Assembly: GCA_945876035.1 (NCBI GenBank)
Contig: CAMCMU010000004.1
Location: 1-64,000, forward strand
Length of the DNA stretch: 64,000 bases
Source: Schlesneria paludicola DSM 18645
Lineage (GTDB): Bacteria; Planctomycetota; Planctomycetia; Planctomycetales; Planctomycetaceae
Reading direction: 5' to 3'
A program made the position numbers and the translations under genes. Positions 30,995 to 39,638 of this stretch are shown piece by piece (positions within the stretch are counted from its first letter, which is position 1; each line of letters opens with the position of its first letter). Under the pieces are notes generated by a model, which was given only the letters and a program-made list of their open reading frames with translations, searched no databases and had not been told where the DNA came from.

Positions 30995-32401
30995 TTATGC
31001 GAACAACCCGGGCACCACCCGTCCTTCCGACAGAAGATGCGGACGTCCCCGAGAGTCGGAAATGGATTGGGAGGGATCGATTCCGAAGGCGTCATAGATC
31101 GTGGCCATCAGGTCCGCGATATGCAGCGGTTTTTCGCGAGGATACCAGCCCAAGCGATCACTGGCTCCATAGTATTGGCCACCTGAGAGACCACCACCGG
31201 CCATCAGGATCGTATAGCAACCAGGCCAATGATCGCGGCCGGTGGCATTGTTGGTGTTGTTGGAACGTCGGGCTCCGATTAGTGGAGTCCGGCCGAACTC
31301 ACCGGCCCAGATCACCAGAGTGTCGTCCAACAGACCTCGGTCACGCATGTCGTCCAAAAGAGTGGGAAGGGCGAGATCGACCGGGGGTAGCAATTCCTGT
31401 TTTAGCCGAGGAAAGTTATTCAAATGCGTATCCCAACTGGGTGAATTGATCTCGGACACCGGTGAATAGACGGTCACGAAGGGGACTCCGGCTTCAATCA
31501 GCCGGCGGCCGAGCAATGTCGATTGTCCGACCATGTTTCGACCGTATCGGTCGCGGAGCTGTTCGGGTTCCTGAGACAGGTCGAATGCAGAACGCGTGGC
31601 ATTCGAATCCAACAGGTCGCCGGCTCGGCGATAGTGTTCTCGATAAGCCTGCACGGAGGCGGTTTCCTCGACTCGACGAATCCCCTCATCGAAGCGCTGC
31701 AGCAAACGTGTGCGTCCCGCCGCACGCGCCGGATTGATGTTCGTCGGCAACTCGAGTTCGTCCATTTTAAACTCGCGGGCATTCGGATCACGCAGCACAA
31801 GATACGGATCATAGGCCGCCCCCATAAACCCGGCGTTTTGTCCGGGACTGGTCGCGGAGGCATTCCGCAAGACAAACGGTAACGACACGGAAGAGGGCAG
31901 CATCAGCGGTTGTGTGGTCAAACGCCCCACGACCGCTCCGACATGAGGGTAGTCTTCGCGGCTAGCAACCGTCTTGCTCGAGATCGCCAAGGACTCGCCC
32001 ACTTCGCGTCCGGAAAGTGCCGCGTAGATGGCGGGATTGTGACACAACATGCGATGGTACACCGATCGCACGACACAGACTTGGTCCATGTGCTGAGACA
32101 TTCGGGGCAAATGTTCACACACGGACATGCCGGGGACGTTGGTATCGATGGGACGAAATTCCCCGCGAATCGTTTCGTCGGCTTCGGGCTTCATGTCGAA
32201 GGTATCGATCTGACTGACGCCCCCCACTTGAAATAACATCAGGCAAGACTTGATGCGTCCTTTCCGCGTCGCGTCCCGAGCGGACAGCCGATTCAGTAAC
32301 CCTGCGGACAGGAGTGCGACTCCACCCGTTTGCAGCAAACCCCGTCGCCCGATCAAGCGTTCTGCGGCGTTTCGGTATTCCATGGGCGAGTCGCTGTTCA
32401 T
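30995..32401 (-). CDS. DUF1501 exported protein
   Basis: About 468 residues. The N-terminus has a Tat motif (GRRGLLQTGGVALLSAGLL). CLMLFQVGGVSQIDTFDMKPEA, SVYHRMLCHNPAIYAAL, WDTHLNNFPRLKQELLPP, VIWAGEFGRTPLI and GRDHWPGCYTILMAGGGLSGG are standard DUF1501 (sulfatase-like, alkaline-phosphatase-superfamily-related) landmarks. In planctomycetes this family usually pairs with DUF1549/DUF1553 cytochrome-like genes; none is adjacent here. Starts at ATG 32401 (or ATG 32431); the track's extra 87 residues are noise. Function unproven. Confidence 0.88.
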   Translation of the reverse strand: MNSDSPMEYRNAAERLIGRRGLLQTGGVALLSAGLLNRLSARDATRKGRIKSCLMLFQVGGVSQIDTFDMKPEADETIRGEFRPIDTNVPGMSVCEHLPRMSQHMDQVCVVRSVYHRMLCHNPAIYAALSGREVGESLAISSKTVASREDYPHVGAVVGRLTTQPLMLPSSVSLPFVLRNASATSPGQNAGFMGAAYDPYLVLRDPNAREFKMDELELPTNINPARAAGRTRLLQRFDEGIRRVEETASVQAYREHYRRAGDLLDSNATRSAFDLSQEPEQLRDRYGRNMVGQSTLLGRRLIEAGVPFVTVYSPVSEINSPSWDTHLNNFPRLKQELLPPVDLALPTLLDDMRDRGLLDDTLVIWAGEFGRTPLIGARRSNNTNNATGRDHWPGCYTILMAGGGLSGGQYYGASDRLGWYPREKPLHIADLMATIYDAFGIDPSQSISDSRGRPHLLSEGRVVPGLFA

Positions 32402-32862
32402 AAGAGTTTTTTGCTGTTGAGCAACACCCATGGTCGGATCTACCGGACTGTATCTATCGGTGATGCTGGCCAAACAGGACGGCGAAAGAGCAAATCCTAG
32501 GTGCCGCGTTGGGTCCGCCGAGATGGTTAAGACGCTTTCGTGGAGAAGATTAAGGAACCGGACATCACCGGCGTCCCGAGTGGATCGTTCGGAAGGGACC
32601 GCGCTGACGCCACGAGGTGGCTGAAGATTTGTCTCACGCTCCTCGCCGATCACGCCACCCATACCAGCGAGACGCCCATTCCTCCAATCCCGTTACCACG
32701 GCTTGACGGCTCGAAAAATTCAGGAAATCCCTCACGCAGGGCGATGCCCGAGACAGGCGGCAGATGACGGTGCCTGTTTTTTTGTGCGAGCCCGTGGCCC
32801 CGTCATCGGAGGGCCTTACTTTTGGTATTCGCCTCGTTGGTTGTGAATCCCCCCCCCACCCT
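32402..32862. other. Spacer between DUF1501 gene and Gfo/Idh/MocA gene
   Basis: About 460 bases on the same-strand pair; nothing recognised. A promoter for the DUF1501 gene would be expected. Confidence 0.3.
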
Positions 32863-34176
32863 TCAGACTCCCTGAGGCTTGGCCCAGTGGTCCCGATACT
32901 CTCGGCTCACGAACGCATCGGCCTCGTCATCACCGATAATCCGCTCCTGAACGGGATCGAAGGTGAGTGATCGGCCCAGTCGCGTGGCAATGTTTCCGAG
33001 ATGGCAGAGCGACGTTGAGACATGCCCGGTGAGGGCATCGGCGTTGAGTTTTGCATTTCCCCGAATAGCATCACAGAGATTTTGCACGTGCGCGGTATCA
33101 TTCTGCCCTTCAAGCGGGATGTCGATAGCGACCGGCTGATTACGTTCGGAGAGGACTTCGAGTTTTCCACGCCGGCTCAAGAACATCTGCCCGGCGGTGC
33201 CGTAGAACTCGGCACCACTATCCGTATTGTGAGGGTAGTTACTGGACCACAAACGCTGTTCGTAAATCAGCAGTTTTCGATTTCCCGGTTTCCCGTCTCC
33301 AAGATATTCGAACGTGACTTGTTGCGTATCCGGAAACTCCTGATCGTCGTCGAATTGGTATTTTCCGCCGAGAGCCACGACTTTCGAAGGATGAGTCTCA
33401 ACGCCCAGTCCCCATCGCGCATAGTCAATGTCGTGAACTCCGTCGTTTCCCATATCGCCTGTCCCGAAGTGATACCACCACGTCCAACGATTGTGGACTC
33501 GATTGGTGCGGTAGGGGATCATTGTGGCCGGCCCGACCCACGTTTCGTAATCCAGGCCGGCAGGAGGATTCGTGTCCTGACCCCTTCCGATTGTGCCGCG
33601 TCGCTGAATATTCCAGCATTTGGCTGTCATGACATTCCCGATGATGCCTTCGCGCAGAAGCTGGATCGCTTGAATCATCATCGACGTACTGCGGCTTTGA
33701 GTTCCATGCTGGACATGTCGCTTATTTCGAATCGCAGCGTCAACGAGCAGTCGGCCCTCTCGAATATTATGTGAGATCGGCTTCTCGACATAAACGTGCT
33801 TGCCCGCATCGCACGCTAGGATCGCCGCAATCGAATGCCAATGATCAGGTGTTCCGATAATGACGGCATCCACGGACTTATCGTCAAGGATCCGACGCAG
33901 GTCGTGAACGGCCTTGGACGATTGAACGTTCAGCTTTTTGGCCGCCGCGTCTCGGCGACCTTCGTCCACATCACTCACATAGGCCACTTCGACATTCGGT
34001 GTTTTTCGGAAAAGGCCCGCATCGTGGGTGCCACGTGCTCCACACCCAATCAAACCGACAACGATCTTTTCATGGGGACTGCTTGCCGCCGCCTGTGACG
34101 CAGGCCCACCCGCCGCGGCGAGGATTCCTGCGGACGTCAATTCCAAAAAATCGCGCCGATTTGGCAGGGAATGCAT
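32863..34176 (-). CDS. Gfo/Idh/MocA family oxidoreductase, Tat-exported
   Basis: 437 residues. Tat signal NRRDFLELTSAGILAAAGGPA, then the Rossmann site IVVGLIGCGARGTHD, AVIIGTPDHWHSIAAILACDAGKHVYVEKPISH, the family EKP motif, and the substrate domain with GTGDMGNDGVHDIDYARWGL. NAD(P)-dependent, acting on a sugar or cyclitol; substrate unknown. ATG 34176 (MHSLPNRRDFL) is chosen because it begins the Tat signal. The same frame stays open for 71 more residues, containing an 18-bp tandem repeat, but this is probably leader. Confidence 0.9.
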   Translation of the reverse strand: MHSLPNRRDFLELTSAGILAAAGGPASQAAASSPHEKIVVGLIGCGARGTHDAGLFRKTPNVEVAYVSDVDEGRRDAAAKKLNVQSSKAVHDLRRILDDKSVDAVIIGTPDHWHSIAAILACDAGKHVYVEKPISHNIREGRLLVDAAIRNKRHVQHGTQSRSTSMMIQAIQLLREGIIGNVMTAKCWNIQRRGTIGRGQDTNPPAGLDYETWVGPATMIPYRTNRVHNRWTWWYHFGTGDMGNDGVHDIDYARWGLGVETHPSKVVALGGKYQFDDDQEFPDTQQVTFEYLGDGKPGNRKLLIYEQRLWSSNYPHNTDSGAEFYGTAGQMFLSRRGKLEVLSERNQPVAIDIPLEGQNDTAHVQNLCDAIRGNAKLNADALTGHVSTSLCHLGNIATRLGRSLTFDPVQERIIGDDEADAFVSREYRDHWAKPQGV

Positions 34177-34813
34177 GGGATGCCTCTGAGTTTGTTTGGT
34201 GGTGATGATGATCCGCGTGTGACCACAGGTGTCATCCTCGAAAATCGGGCCATTTCCCTTACGCGTTACTTTATCACTCGTGGTCAAGTATTTTCTAGTC
34301 GCGGGCTTGGATCCGCCCGATTTTTGATCCTTTGGACCTGGTTTTGAACTTGGACCAGGTTTTGAACATCGTGTCTTTCTGGCGGCCACGTCCGTCCGCT
34401 AGGAATAGTCCCTCCCGTTGACAGCCGTGACCGTCCTCTTGATGTCCTGCTCAGGATCTGGCGATTGATCTGTTCGAAAAAGGAGCTAAAGGCAGCACGA
34501 ATGACGGGCGGAGGCGGTGTCTGCCGGCAAAATCGTCGCCAGGCGTGGGACAGACAATCGGCCGACAGCAGCCTCTCCGCCCACATCCCCCTTTTTGACT
34601 GGTGGGATCGATGACAGAGCCTGTGGAAAAACGCGTTTTGTGCGATCCTCTTTATGTACGGATTGAGGTACATTGATGCCGCCATCGATTCGTTTCGAGC
34701 GCAGGTGAGTTGGAGATAGCGATGTGATGCGCTGTCGTTCAGGAATGTGTCGATGACCATGCGCCGACGGAATTCCGGGTTACCACACATCATCGTCGGA
34801 GCGATTCAACGAG
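34177..34813. other. Spacer with an 18-bp tandem repeat
   Basis: About 640 bases. Minus-strand ORF 34284-34793 contains FRRRMVIDTFLNDSASHRYL but matches nothing I know and overlaps the repeat. No regulatory motif identified. Confidence 0.3.
34332..34367. repeat. 18-bp tandem duplication
   Basis: TTGGACCTGGTTTTGAAC followed directly by TTGGACCAGGTTTTGAAC (one mismatch). Confidence 0.75.
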
Positions 34814-35329
34814 GTGCTGTGGGAGGTACGTTCGACCACTATCGTCGTTCCTGACGGGCTGGTATGCTTTTGCATCCTTTCCGATAATCCTGTGGCCGTT
34901 TTCGTCAAATTCGGACACCCGCCCCCATTCAAGAATGAGACGTTGATTTTGTCCGAAAGAATTCTTGCCCGTATTGAAGAGTTGATTCTTGAGGCCGAGC
35001 GAAAGACGAAGCCGCTGGAGCTGGATCCCTATCGCAGTCAATTGTTTGAGTTGTTCGTGGCTGCCGTGAGCGTCAGAAATACAGCAGAAGGCTCGGATTC
35101 AGATCTTTCAGCAGACGGTTTGTGTCGCTACTTGGGAACCCGTTGGGGCATTGCTTCCGCGGCTCGTGAAGCGATATCTCAGCAGTCTCGGATTCCGCAA
35201 GAACATCTCGCAAAAATGCGACTCATGTGGTCCGCCATGCGCATGTGGATGGAATGGAACTATGCGTGGGAGAGGTGGCCCGAGTTTCACGGCCAATCCT
35301 TGGAGCGGGTTCAAAGTTCACCCAATTGA
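34814..35329 (+). CDS. Hypothetical protein, unknown family
   Basis: Up to 171 residues; not recognised. The part from about residue 44 reads as protein: an amphipathic helix ILARIEELILEAERKTKPLE, then LDPYRSQLFELFVAAV, and a helical, Met/Trp-rich C-terminus (MRLMWSAMRMWMEWNYAW). The first 43 residues are less convincing, so a TTG start at 34943 is an alternative. The GTG at 34814 is the track's start. No signal peptide. Function cannot be proposed. Confidence 0.5.
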   Translation: MLWEVRSTTIVVPDGLVCFCILSDNPVAVFVKFGHPPPFKNETLILSERILARIEELILEAERKTKPLELDPYRSQLFELFVAAVSVRNTAEGSDSDLSADGLCRYLGTRWGIASAAREAISQQSRIPQEHLAKMRLMWSAMRMWMEWNYAWERWPEFHGQSLERVQSSPN

Positions 35330-35405
35330 TCAAGACTCAAGAAAAGGGATTGCAGAGAGACGGGATGTTCAATGGTAACCGGCTTGAACTTTTCTCGGTC
35401 ATGAT

Positions 35406-35436
35406 TATTCTTCACCCTAAATATTCTTCACCCTAA
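35406..35436. repeat. 15-bp direct repeat, period 16
   Basis: TATTCTTCACCCTAA at 35406-35420 and 35422-35436, between the hypothetical gene and the dehydratase gene, about 80 bases upstream of the latter. Confidence 0.75.
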
Positions 35437-35513
35437 TGCTGATGAAGCTCGCTGAGCGATGATCGCAATTCCCACGTCACACATGATTCTGGCCGACACG
35501 AGAGGTATTCACG

Positions 35514-36020
35514 ATGCCCCCTCAGACACTATATGAATTCGGCACGTTCGATGAGAGTCGACCGATATTTACCTTGAATGAAATTCGCAAGACAAATCCA
35601 CAGCGGTTCGAAATGGAGCAATTGACGGCCATAGTGTACGTCGATCGCGTTGAACACGGTATCATCGGTTACAAGGACATCACCGCAAATGAGTTCTGGG
35701 TCCGCGGCCACATGCCCGAATATCCCCTCATGCCGGGAGTGATCCTTTGTGAGTGTGCCGCTCAATTGGCCGGTTTCTACGCCCGCAAGTATGAGTTGTT
35801 GGCCGGCGACTTTCTCGGCTTCGGCGGCATGGAAGATGTCCGGTTTCGAGGCCCGGTCTACATCGGTGATCGATTGATCATCATGGCGAAACTCCATCGG
35901 CTCCGAGCCAATCAGCGTGCAGAATTCAACTTTCAGGGATTTGTGAAAGACAAAATGGTATTCAGTGGACGCCAAATCGGAGTCCCGATTCATACGGACA
36001 AGGTGGAAACAGTCGATTGA
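35514..36020 (+). CDS. FabZ-type 3-hydroxyacyl-ACP dehydratase-like protein
   Basis: 168 residues with the hot-dog fold. FWVRGHMPEYPLMPGVILCECAAQLAGFY carries the catalytic His and the Glu of FabZ/FabA-like dehydratases, and VRFRGPVYIGDRLIIMAKLH follows. The N-terminus (35 residues) is longer than in E. coli FabZ. May act in fatty acid synthesis or dehydrate another acyl thioester. The family is divergent, so the symbol is withheld. Confidence 0.8.
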   Translation: MPPQTLYEFGTFDESRPIFTLNEIRKTNPQRFEMEQLTAIVYVDRVEHGIIGYKDITANEFWVRGHMPEYPLMPGVILCECAAQLAGFYARKYELLAGDFLGFGGMEDVRFRGPVYIGDRLIIMAKLHRLRANQRAEFNFQGFVKDKMVFSGRQIGVPIHTDKVETVD

Positions 36021-36257
36021 CTGCGGTTTCCCCGTTCTGCCGTAATCAGCAACCTCGGGAGCCTGTCGGATATTCGGCCTGCGGGAATGAAAAGAAGCCG
36101 ATTCCCAGCAGTGACATTTGCTGAGGCTTGCTCGTAGGAGCGAGTTTTTGAACCTGCCCGGAGCCGACTCGCTGCGCCATGCTCGAACTCGAGGACCATC
36201 ACCGACCACGATCCGAAACGAATCGTTCTTCGCCTCCAAATTTTACGAAGTGTTTTT

Positions 36258-36878
36258 ATGCCTCTTCCGATTGTCGATCTTCGTCCGTATTTTACGCCAC
36301 TGCGGGAGTTTGAGGGTGTCTTGGATTGGGAACAAATATTTGGCAATGACGGCCCTGTGGAACTCGATATTGGCTGCGGACGTGGAAAGTTTTTGTTCGA
36401 TTCGACGGTGGCTCATCCGGCAACAAATTGGGTGGGAGTCGAATTAGATTTCACCGAAGGCCGACGGGGTGCGAGGCGACTTGCAAAACGAGTGTCTACG
36501 AATGGCAGAGTCATCGGCGGCGACGCACATGAACTGCTGATGCGGCGCGTCAAGCGGCATTCCGTTGCGGCAGCACACGTCTATTTTCCCGACCCTTGGT
36601 GGAAACGTAAGCATCACAAACGTCGCCTATTCACCGACGAATTCGCCGATTTGCTAGCTTCCACAGTCATGCAGGGGGGCTTCGTCCACTCGTGGACGGA
36701 TGTCGAAGACTACTACCATGTGATCCGTGCGTTGATGAATCATCATCCCGAATTTACACCGCTCCCGCCGCCGCCGGAACCGGCCGGACTAAGCGACGGC
36801 GATTACTTAACCAGTTTTCATCGCCGCCGAAAACTCGCGGGAAGCACGATCTGGCGCGGTCTCTGGCAGCGACGGTGA
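36258..36878 (+). CDS. trmB: tRNA (guanine-N7)-methyltransferase
   Basis: Methylates G46 of tRNA with SAM. 206 residues: VELDIGCGRGKFLFD is the SAM site, GVELDFTEGRRGARRL, and YFPDPWWKRKHHKRRLFTDEF is the TrmB signature. Convergent with the secreted-protein gene (29-base gap). Confidence 0.94.
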   Translation: MPLPIVDLRPYFTPLREFEGVLDWEQIFGNDGPVELDIGCGRGKFLFDSTVAHPATNWVGVELDFTEGRRGARRLAKRVSTNGRVIGGDAHELLMRRVKRHSVAAAHVYFPDPWWKRKHHKRRLFTDEFADLLASTVMQGGFVHSWTDVEDYYHVIRALMNHHPEFTPLPPPPEPAGLSDGDYLTSFHRRRKLAGSTIWRGLWQRR

Positions 36879-36907
36879 CGACGGACCTAGACCCCGTGTG
36901 CTGTCCA

Positions 36908-37771
36908 TCAGGGAGAGGGTCGTGGTGGAGGCGGTACCATAAGAGACGGCACGTCGGGTGCCGGCGAATTTCCGGCATCCGGTTGCTGCAAATTCCATCC
37001 TTGCGCATCCGCAACAAAGAAATACACCCCCGAACGGAGCTGGTACGAGACCGTCTCGGAAGATTCGTTTCCTCGTTGAAACGCAATCATCCATAACCGG
37101 TCATTGGAAAAGGTTTGGGAATAACCCGGATAGATCGTGTAGACGAGTCCATTCAGAGAATAGTTCAAAGGTCCGGAAGCAGCTTTCGGACACCTCAACT
37201 TGATCTCTTGACCCGGAAGCGGTGGTGAGGGAGTCAACCGAGGCGAGGTCCTGGAATTCGACCGTGGAAAATTCGAGAGTGGGGATTCGAGGGCCAGTGG
37301 CTGGGGGCCGTCCAAGACCGAGGTTCTTCCCAGACCCTCCGTCGTCGGTTGCGGTCTGACGTTGGGGTACGAGCCGCCAGGGACGTAGATGCCGCTATTT
37401 CCGTTGTGGGTATATGCAACCATCCCTGCGGTCGGATCGTTCCGTCGGATTGTCGAGGATGACGCCGATGAGGGAACGGGAGTCCTATAAGCGGGGACTC
37501 TGCCCTCGAAATCGTACATTGGGCCATACCTGTAAGGCCTCCGGCGTTTGCGGTAACTCGGAGCGTCATCCCGTGGAAAAAGAGCAGGATCAGCGGAGGC
37601 ATCGCTGTCGATTCTCGCGGTGTTCCAAAACACGGGGTCGCCATAGGCATCATATTCCATAGCGCAGTGTGAAGGATAACCGCCGTAATACTGGGCCTCG
37701 AGTTGTCCAGAAAAAAAAACGTCAACAAGAAGACTCAGGGTCATCGCCAGAACCAAGTGTTGATTCCTCAT
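36908..37771 (-). CDS. Secreted protein with a planctomycete-type C-terminal domain
   Basis: About 287 residues. MRNQHLVLAMTLSLLVDVFFSGQLEAQ is a cleavable Sec signal peptide; ATG 37771 is chosen to begin it. The next 150 residues are Tyr/Pro/Ser-rich and low in complexity. A compact C-terminal domain (about 195-265) reads IKLRCPKAASGPLNYSLNGL, YTIYPGYSQTFSNDRLWMIAF and VSYQLRSGVYFF; I recall similar domains in many planctomycete secreted hypotheticals, function unknown. Ends in a Pro-rich tail. Confidence 0.75.
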   Translation of the reverse strand: MRNQHLVLAMTLSLLVDVFFSGQLEAQYYGGYPSHCAMEYDAYGDPVFWNTARIDSDASADPALFPRDDAPSYRKRRRPYRYGPMYDFEGRVPAYRTPVPSSASSSTIRRNDPTAGMVAYTHNGNSGIYVPGGSYPNVRPQPTTEGLGRTSVLDGPQPLALESPLSNFPRSNSRTSPRLTPSPPLPGQEIKLRCPKAASGPLNYSLNGLVYTIYPGYSQTFSNDRLWMIAFQRGNESSETVSYQLRSGVYFFVADAQGWNLQQPDAGNSPAPDVPSLMVPPPPRPSP

Positions 37772-38036
37772 CCGTTGTCGTCCTTCACTGAAATGGCGCA
37801 TTGTGTCTCGCACGTTGGCATTGTCAGGGTAGACCACAGGCCCTGTCAAATCGTCACGCAGGATTCAGACCACTTCGCAGAATTCGAGACTGCCAAGCCG
37901 CTGCCTGAATCGCGGTCACTCGAATTTTATTCGGAGGCGTGAGACGACGAGGGACGTGACCCCAGCCGATTGCCCGATCTCGGAGAAACGATGACATTGA
38001 ATTCGGGCGTGATTCGGCTACGATCCGACAGACTGA

Positions 38037-39167
38037 GTGCAGCAACCGCCCGTGACTAAGGAATGGAACGAATTGATCCAACTTGAAGAACATGTCGCCA
38101 AGGCCAGATCCGCTTTGGACTCCCACACCGTGGAAATGGTCCAGTGGCACTTTCACCCTTCCACCGGATGTCCCTTCTGGCTGGAAAAAGCCAAGACCTA
38201 CAAATTTGATCCGCTCCAAGACATCCGATGCTTTGACGACCTCAAGAAGTTTCCCCATTTTGAGGACGAGGAATTTCGTGGCGGGCCGATCAATCGCTGG
38301 ATCCCCAAGGGCTTGGCGGGTAAGCCGGTCTATGTGTTTGAAACAGGCGGAACAACGGGAATTCCGAAAAGTCGGATGGTGATTGAGGACCATTGGATCG
38401 ACTACGAAAACTTCAGCAACACGCTCCCCGACGAACATTTTCCGCGCGGATCAAACTGGTTGATGCTTGGCCCTTCGGGGCCGAGGCGTCTGCGTCTCGC
38501 GGTGGAGCATCTCGCACAATATCGGGGGGGAATTTGTTTTTGCGTGGATTTGGATCCCCGCTGGGTCGTCAAGCTCATCAAGAAAGGAAAAATTAAAGAG
38601 GCCGAAGATTACAAAAACCACATCATCGATCAGGCGATCACCATTCTGTCCGCAAATCACAATGTCCAGTGTGCATTCATGACGCCGAAATTGCTGGAAG
38701 CATTGGCGATGCGGTTGCTCGATGAGGGATCGAGCATCGCGGAAGCGGGCATCAAGGGAATTTTCGCGGGGGGGACAGAGTTCACTCCGCAATGGTATCG
38801 GACCTGCCGTGAAGAGTTGTTGGGGCCGGATGTCTACATCACCCCGACCTACGGCAACACCCTGATGGGCCTCGCTTGTGGCAAGCCGTTCGATCCCGCT
38901 GACAATTATAAGATTACGTATTTTGCACCGCAGCCACGTGCGGTCATCGAAACCGTGGAGTTTCAGGACTACAACCAACTCGTGGGCTACGGTCAGACCG
39001 GACGAGTCAAGCTGTATACCATGACCAAGGAATTGTTCATTCCCGGCTTCATGGAGCGGGACGAGGGCGAACGAGAGAAACCACATGAAAAGTACCCCTG
39101 GGATGGGATCAGCGGAACTCGTCCGTTTCATGAATTTGCCGAGACCACGACTGTCGGAGTCTACTGA
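38037..39167 (+). CDS. PaaK-like adenylate-forming ligase
   Basis: 376 residues related to phenylacetate-CoA ligase. VYVFETGGTTGIPKSRMVIED is the ATP/AMP loop of adenylate-forming enzymes, IKGIFAGGTEFTPQWYRTC and YGNTLMGLACGKPF the core, GQTGRVKLYTMTKELFIPGF the hinge region. Activates a carboxylic acid; substrate unknown. GTG 38037 is the track's start and a GTG six residues later is possible. It precedes prpC and prpD on the same strand (470-base gap), so it may activate a short acyl acid, which is inference. Confidence 0.75.
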   Translation: MQQPPVTKEWNELIQLEEHVAKARSALDSHTVEMVQWHFHPSTGCPFWLEKAKTYKFDPLQDIRCFDDLKKFPHFEDEEFRGGPINRWIPKGLAGKPVYVFETGGTTGIPKSRMVIEDHWIDYENFSNTLPDEHFPRGSNWLMLGPSGPRRLRLAVEHLAQYRGGICFCVDLDPRWVVKLIKKGKIKEAEDYKNHIIDQAITILSANHNVQCAFMTPKLLEALAMRLLDEGSSIAEAGIKGIFAGGTEFTPQWYRTCREELLGPDVYITPTYGNTLMGLACGKPFDPADNYKITYFAPQPRAVIETVEFQDYNQLVGYGQTGRVKLYTMTKELFIPGFMERDEGEREKPHEKYPWDGISGTRPFHEFAETTTVGVY

Positions 39168-39638
39168 CAGTGGCTCGCCAAAAACGTGCACGGTCCCCCG
39201 GTGGCTGTCGGGACCGCCACCGGGACAGTCAACAGGCCGTCTGCTGCTGCGTCGCACACGTCCAAGTTTTTTTGCTCATCGATCAAGGTGAACAGCCTCG
39301 GTGTTAGCACCCGATTCTCGAACTCGCCATCGACCCCAGTCCACACCGGCTTTCCGACAGGCAAATCCAACGAGGTCTATGCCGACCCCCGAGTTCCTCA
39401 CGGACTTCCCGAAAGCATCGGTTGAGCCTCAATCAGCAACTGTTCGTTGGGACTGAAACGAATCATGAAACAGGGATCCGACGATTTTCCAAGCGGATTG
39501 GCAGACCGACAGTCCGCGATGTGATTCTCGATCTCAACCGATCATGGTAGAGAGGGCTTGCGGAAAGCCTTGCAGGGCGTTAACCATGCCGTTTTTTACA
39601 GAACCCCCCCCCAATTACTTTGAGAGGAAGACCAAGTC
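39168..39638. other. Spacer between ligase gene and prpC
   Basis: About 470 bases, no gene. A 9-bp hairpin CCCGGTGGC/GCCACCGGG at 39197-39224, 30 bases after the ligase stop, may terminate that gene but has no T-tract. Confidence 0.4.

Noticed and set aside
34284-34793. Minus-strand ORF of 169 aa
   Set aside because: Overlaps the 18-bp repeat and the Gfo leader; composition is random and I recognise no transposase or other family.
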